A program made the position numbers and the translations under genes. From Linanthus parryae (Eukaryota; Streptophyta; Magnoliopsida; Ericales; Polemoniaceae): a DNA stretch of 64,000 nucleotides. The stretch is from the NCBI GenBank assembly GCA_023055425.1, contig JALGPY010000005.1, forward strand, positions 76,735,495 to 76,799,494. The letters are read 5' to 3'. Each line of letters opens with the position of its first letter. Position 1 is the stretch's first letter. The notes under the pieces were generated by a model. It saw only the letters and a program-made list of their open reading frames with translations. It searched no databases and was not told the origin of the DNA. Positions 59,442-64,000 of this stretch are shown here, in pieces.

Positions 59442-59559
59442 ATTTTTACGGTTTATTTAGTAGTCTGAATTAATTTTCAGAGTTATTTCTCTTACTTTTA
59501 TTTTTAGTTTCTTTCATTTATCTCACTTCTCTTGAGATCTTTTTTTCAGAACTGTTTAG

Positions 59560-61032
59560 TTGATGCCCAGATTGCCCGCGACTTGGTGCAGCCACTCGAC
59601 AATCCAGAACAACTTTACAGAGACGGAAACCGCAGAAACCAAGAAAGAAGGATGGGCAAAAATACTGAAGGAATGCCATAACTGCCCGAGACACGTACTC
59701 AGCTCAGATGGATCGGTACATCGAGGAGCTGATCGCATCAGGGTTTGCTGCCCGTAACAACCAAAGGACGTACAACAGATCAGGAAAATCTTTGGTGGAT
59801 AACTTTAAAGTCCCTACGGGAGGACATGAGCCAGCAATCGTAGTGCCGGAAATCACTGCTGAGCACTTCGAATCAAACCCTTCACTGTCAAGACTGTTCA
59901 AACTCACTGCCCGTTCCATGGAAGAGCCGATGAAGACCCGGACGAATTTATCGGGAAATTCAATGACTACTGCAACAAGGTCTGGTATAAGGGAGTCGAT
60001 CCATAGGCACTCAAGCCAATTCTGTTCCCATACTGCGTATACAGAACGGAGAGGGATTGGCACGAATCCCGAGCTCCCAGATCCATCACTACATGGGAGG
60101 GATGTGCTGCATATTTTCTGGGGAAATTCTACCCCGACTCTCGAGTTCTGAAACTGCAGAGCGAGATTCTGTCCTTCAAACAAAATATGGGAGAGACAAT
60201 GATAGATGCATGTGACAGACTGATGAGACTTGTGAAAAAGTTTCCTAATCATAGTTTTGGGGACCCTAAGATTCTGCAGTTATTCTACTATCCTCTAGAT
60301 CGGGAGAATGCTAACACGATTAACAGAGAAGCCGGAGGCAACTTTCTGTACCATGTGGACAAAGAAGGAGCCTATGATATGATGAAGCAGCTAGCCAAGC
60401 AGGACAAACGTCTATTTGACGACCACAAGTTCACAGCCCGAGCTGAGTCAGTAGAGGATGGTCGAATTGAGAATCTGACCAAGGTTGTTCAAGATTTGGT
60501 GAAGAACGTCTACACAGAAAAGAAGACTATCGTAGCAGTAGAAGAGCCAGATGCACATGTCCGGAAACCGAATAATGAGATGGCAGAAATCAAAGCCATG
60601 TTACAGAACATGACCACCAGTTTTAATGAAAGGTTAACACAGATTGACACGAAGATCGACACAGCTGTCAGCACACTGACAACCGATCTTCACACAACCA
60701 AAACTGCATTACGAACACTGGAGGTACAATTTGGACAGATGGCACATCAGCAAGCTGAAAGAGCGCCAAGTAACTTACCCTCGAGCACAACTAAGAATCC
60801 ACGTGCTCAGATAAATTCTATCACCACTCGGAGTGAATTAGCACTACAGGATCCGCTGTACCCTAGCCATGAACGTGCAGAATATTTAAAAATATTGAAC
60901 ACGAAGTTTTTGGCCAGGGTGACAATTCATCTGTCAGCCCCCAGCCGAAGGGCTCGGTTGAACAGGATACAGTGCCATATGAGAAGGAAACTGAAACGGT
61001 GCCTGTTTCAAAAGATGTACGGTATCTTTTGA
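59560..61032 (+). pseudogene. Gypsy gag
   Basis: Frames: MDRYIEELIASGFAARNN and PAIVVPEITAEHFESNPSLS (59708-59930). After a frameshift come DEFIGKFNDYCNKVWYKG, a TAG near 60004, and RDWHESRAPRSITTWEGCAA / YFLGKFYPDSRVLKLQSEIL. This runs into the long frame 60187-61032 (MGETMIDACDRLMRLVKKFP, INREAGGNFLYHVDKEGAYD), followed by a helical segment (MLQNMTTSFNERLTQIDTKI) and QFGQMAHQQ. The W-x-x-Y/F-L-x-K-F/Y capsid pattern and AGG signature are those of Gypsy gag. Confidence 0.8.
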
Positions 61033-61457
61033 AGACACAGGAGAGGGATGATAGTAAGGGTTACGCCAGATTTCTCAAGATATTCAAACACTTGCAGATC
61101 AACATATTCTTTGTTGAGGCTCTGGAAAAGATGCCCAATTATGCCAAATTCCTCACGGACATTCTGTATGGAGGGAGGCGAATGAGCGATTTCAAGACTA
61201 TAAAAATATGACGGCAGAAGTGAGCAACTGTGTGAAGAATGGGCTACTAAGGAAGAGGAAGGACCCTGGCATTTTTTTCTTCCCGGTGACCCTAGGTAAT
61301 GCTTACACAGGAAAGGAACTTTGTGACCTAGGGGCCAGCATCAATCTAATGCCCTTGTCGATTTTCAAAAGTTTGAAAGTCGGTGAACTCAAGCCCACCA
61401 GAATCATGCTTCTGATGGCGGACATGTCCCTAAAACAAGCATATGGAGTCATTGAAG
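60972..61457 (+). pseudogene. Gypsy protease region, truncated by Copia C
   Basis: The frame from 60972 gives YARFLKIFKHLQINIFFVEA and MPNYAKFLTDILYGGRR. After a shift near 61205 it gives LRKRKDPGIFFFPVTLGN and the aspartic protease active site LCDLGASINLMPLSIFKSL (D-L-G-A-S, the Athila form of DTG/DSG). The frame stops at YGVIEV where the Copia C LTR begins. Confidence 0.82.
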
Positions 61458-62862
61458 TGTTGGAATAGGAGCCCTAGAGGCAATCTATATTTAGTATGAA
61501 CGATGTTTTGGCTAGAATATTCATTTATTAATTATTGTGATATTTAATATAATGAAGTTCTTAGATACTATGCGTTGTTTATCTTAAATATTTTCCCTGG
61601 TCCATTATACTGGTTAATTGTACGATCAAATATAGACTAGTATGTGTGTAGATTGATATGGTGATATCAAGTCTTACACATGGGTATGCATTAGGAGTAA
61701 TGGCATACTAGATTGGCCCACGACGAGAAGGATATATTAGTGATGTCAAAGTCACAATCGATTCTCGTAGTGCTAATAATATTGTAATCCTTAGACTTGA
61801 AGTCACTAGATACTCTAGTTGTGGAATATCGTGCTTTGATATTATCCAACGTTGCGCCGTAACTGGGTAACTATAAAAATCGTCATCGGGCATGATAGGA
61901 AGCAAGCTTAGAGATATTAGTGACGTAGAGAGGATTTTTTCCTCCCACATAATGGGAGAAAATATCCACCACTCGAGGGATGGTGCTTATTGAATGTCTG
62001 GCCAGACTTAGATAAATCAATATGGAGATATTGATGTTATCTGCTTGCATAAGCATATTCCCAGGATGAGAAACTATGGATTGGATATACGTGTGTGACT
62101 ATTATGTCCGGTGTCCAGTCCGGATATGGAGACAAAGGGATAATACAATATGTGATATTGGGCACGGGGTTTGTAGGGATCACTGACTTATTTCTATTAG
62201 TAGGGTGGCATGGATGTGTTGCTAGACACCGCTCCATGTTAGTAATAAGTTACTACCAACTAAGTAGAAACCTATGGGGTCACACACCGGATGGATTAAA
62301 TTGGATATAGGTATTAATTAGTGGGACTAATTAATAAAAGTACCATAACGCAATCACAAGCAAACTTAGTAGGACTAATTTGCAAGTGGGCTAATCCATG
62401 TAAGGACATGATTGGTATTGGGGCCTTTATGTAGTTAATAAAGAGTTTATGACTATATAAATGAATTCTAGCTTGTTATTTCTCTAAGTGAGTCATTATT
62501 GAGAGAACATAACAAATCAAGAGAGAGAGAGAGAGAGAGAGACAAGCAAAGAAGGCCGAAGCCCTCATTGCCACCCTCCCTTGTCATCGGCCACCATAGG
62601 CGTGGCCTTGGTGCTCCGTTTTGCATGATCATCCTCCTCCTTATTCTGTTTCTAGCACTACACGGTGAGAAGGAATCCAATCAAGAATCCAATGTGTGGA
62701 TATTCATAGAGACGAAGACACTATTCTTCGTGTGATCTCCTAAACCAAGGTACACATCTTCTATGCCCTTATCATGTTATGATAGCTCTTCCTGTGATCC
62801 TTGGTGGGCTTTGAGTAGGATTTTTTTTATTCCGCTTCCTTACCTACGTCAAAAACGAAAAA
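61458..62862 (+). repeat. Copia C 5' LTR
   Basis: 1405 bp. TATA-like GACTATATAAATG at 62451-62463 and (GA)n at 62519-62542 downstream of it. It ends with an A-rich run instead of the usual ACA. Confidence 0.83.
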
Positions 62863-64000
62863 TGGTATCAGAGCCACAGGTCGTAGCGCATTACATGATT
62901 TTACGTGTTACGATTTCAGTTTATACACCGTTTTATTCATATTACGCGAAACCGATTTTTTTTGGCATAGTAGATGCAAACAGAATTTGATTCAAGACAA
63001 ACAAGATCTAATTTAACATTGGATGTGTAAATTGGTGAGTTTGATCACATAGGATGTGAATAATTGGGTTCTTGAAAAATTAGGGTTCTTGGGCACATAA
63101 TTGGGAAAAATGATTTTTTCAATTATGGAAACAACTTTATGGAAACAACTAAGCTTGGGAAACAAGGCAATGAATTGTTTTGGAAACAATTCCAAGACGA
63201 GGTTCGGCCCCCTATGGGGACCGCCCCCTTGCCTTGCCTTCCAAGCTAGGCTCGGCCAAGGGGTTGGGCCGGCGTAGCATTCGGCCTAGCTGCGCGTGAG
63301 GCTCGACCGACAGCCCCAAAGACTAGCCTTGGTCCTTGGGTGGTTCGGCCATGGTGGATGGTGGACTCCTTGGACTGTTGTGACCCTAATTACCCAATTT
63401 CAACTAAAATTGAACAATCGCCTTAAAATTGGTTTTAACTGTATCATGTGCATTATTGCATGGTGGATGGATATGGAATAGGTTGTGGATGTTTGTTTTT
63501 GTTTGTGGTTTGGTTTACGGCCTGCGAGCTGATCAAATTAATGTAATAGTTAGTTAATTTTACGGCCTGCGAGCTGATCATCTTCTCAACATGTGAGGTT
63601 TTATTTATTTATTTATTCTAGATGTTAGGCTAGAATTAGAAATATTTAGATGATAGCCAAGAGCATGGTGAATAAGAGCGGAGGACCAAAGAAGCCACAA
63701 AGACTATGAAGGTCCCATCCTAGACGCGCGCAGCTATGGTGGAGCACATGGAGATGAGCTTGACACTTTAGGTCATGTAGATATTATCACTGGCTTGGTA
63801 ATATCTTAGTCTAGGGGCCATATCCATGCCACGTTATTTTTCTTTAGTGGATGTTTATTATTTATGTCTTGTTATTTAATTTGTGTGTATGGCGATACTA
63901 GCAAAACGTTAACAAGATAATAATAAACAAGTTTGATCTTTTATTGTGGATTGCCCAATCGAAATAAGTAGATCATGTTTATGGGATCAACCAAACGAAT
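62863..64000 (+). other. Copia C primer site and leader
   Basis: Primer site, then non-coding leader with a GC-rich block (63200-63330), two gcctgcgagctgatca motifs near 63525 and 63563, and the start of the family-B-like segment (gatagccaagagcatgg) near 63652. Confidence 0.75.

Larger units (their letters stand above)
57254..61457 (+). mobile_element. Ty3/Gypsy retrotransposon (Athila/Tat-like), 5' part
   Basis: 5' LTR 57254-59417 (TGATAACTCC...GCGCATCA), primer site 59424-59441 (TGGCGCCGTTGCCGGGGA, the tRNA-Asp-type site typical of Athila/Tat elements), gag about 59560-60970, protease to 61457. It is interrupted by the 5' LTR of Copia C at 61458. RT, integrase and 3' LTR would lie beyond the window. 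Confidence 0.85.
61458..64000 (+). mobile_element. Ty1/Copia retrotransposon 'C': 5' LTR and leader (continues beyond window)
   Basis: 5' LTR 61458-62862 (TGTTGGAATAGGAGCCC...), primer site TGGTATCAGAGCCACAGG from 62863, then leader homologous to A, A2, B and B2. No coding region reached. Left flank TGAAG should recur at the far end. It carries about two TTGTTTCC/GGAAACAA palindromes (63120-63200). Confidence 0.85.

Overview
The window is nuclear DNA of a flowering plant, most likely a eudicot with a repeat-rich genome. It has a spliced GT29 sialyltransferase-like gene with GT-AG introns, plant Ty1/Copia, Ty3/Gypsy, LINE and hAT-type elements, AT-rich intergenic DNA and no bacterial features. 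The species cannot be named from the sequence.

Left edge (1-5.5 kb): a minus-strand sialyltransferase-like gene runs off the window at position 1. Nine exons can be placed by GT-AG junctions and family similarity. Upstream of it lie a terminal-inverted-repeat DNA element (3755-4298), a tRNA-derived SINE (about 4340-4482), and a second copy of the gene's first exon (5186-5476). That copy is joined in one open frame to a fragment of a class II small heat-shock protein.

Retrotransposon nest (5.5-53.5 kb): one minus-strand LINE is the oldest recognisable layer. Its pieces lie at 30094-32676 (ORF1 tail, endonuclease, reverse transcriptase), 21344-21770 (zinc-binding domain) and 5476-5892 (RNase H and short poly(A)). 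It is split by Copia A (5893-21343, minus, nearly intact coding) and Copia B (21857-30093, minus, coding-dead). Copia A carries a 6.6 kb element made almost entirely of two 3 kb LTRs, inserted in its leader (12243-18875, TSD ATAAA). From 32677 a plus-strand relative of Copia A (A2) follows. Its 5' LTR is broken by a related large-LTR element (32899-40558, TSD ACATG), whose own 3' LTR carries a 495 bp hAT-type MITE (TSD CACAAAAC). A2 ends in a truncated 3' LTR fused to the leader of a plus-strand relative of Copia B (B2, 47697-53510).

Right edge (53.5-64 kb): a (GA)n microsatellite region, a decayed transposon-type DUF1985-like gene with a 16-residue coding tandem repeat, and a Ty3/Gypsy element with a 2.2 kb LTR, a TGGCGCC-type primer site, gag and aspartic protease. 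The Gypsy element is interrupted by the 5' LTR and leader of a third Copia element (C), which leaves the window.

The only likely functional host gene is the sialyltransferase-like gene. The rest is a layered record of insertions, deletions and recombination. Most notable are the exon-1/HSP20 chimeric frame, the two related large-LTR elements with almost no internal region, and a Copia subfamily (B/B2) in which a second copy of a leader module sits where gag should be.
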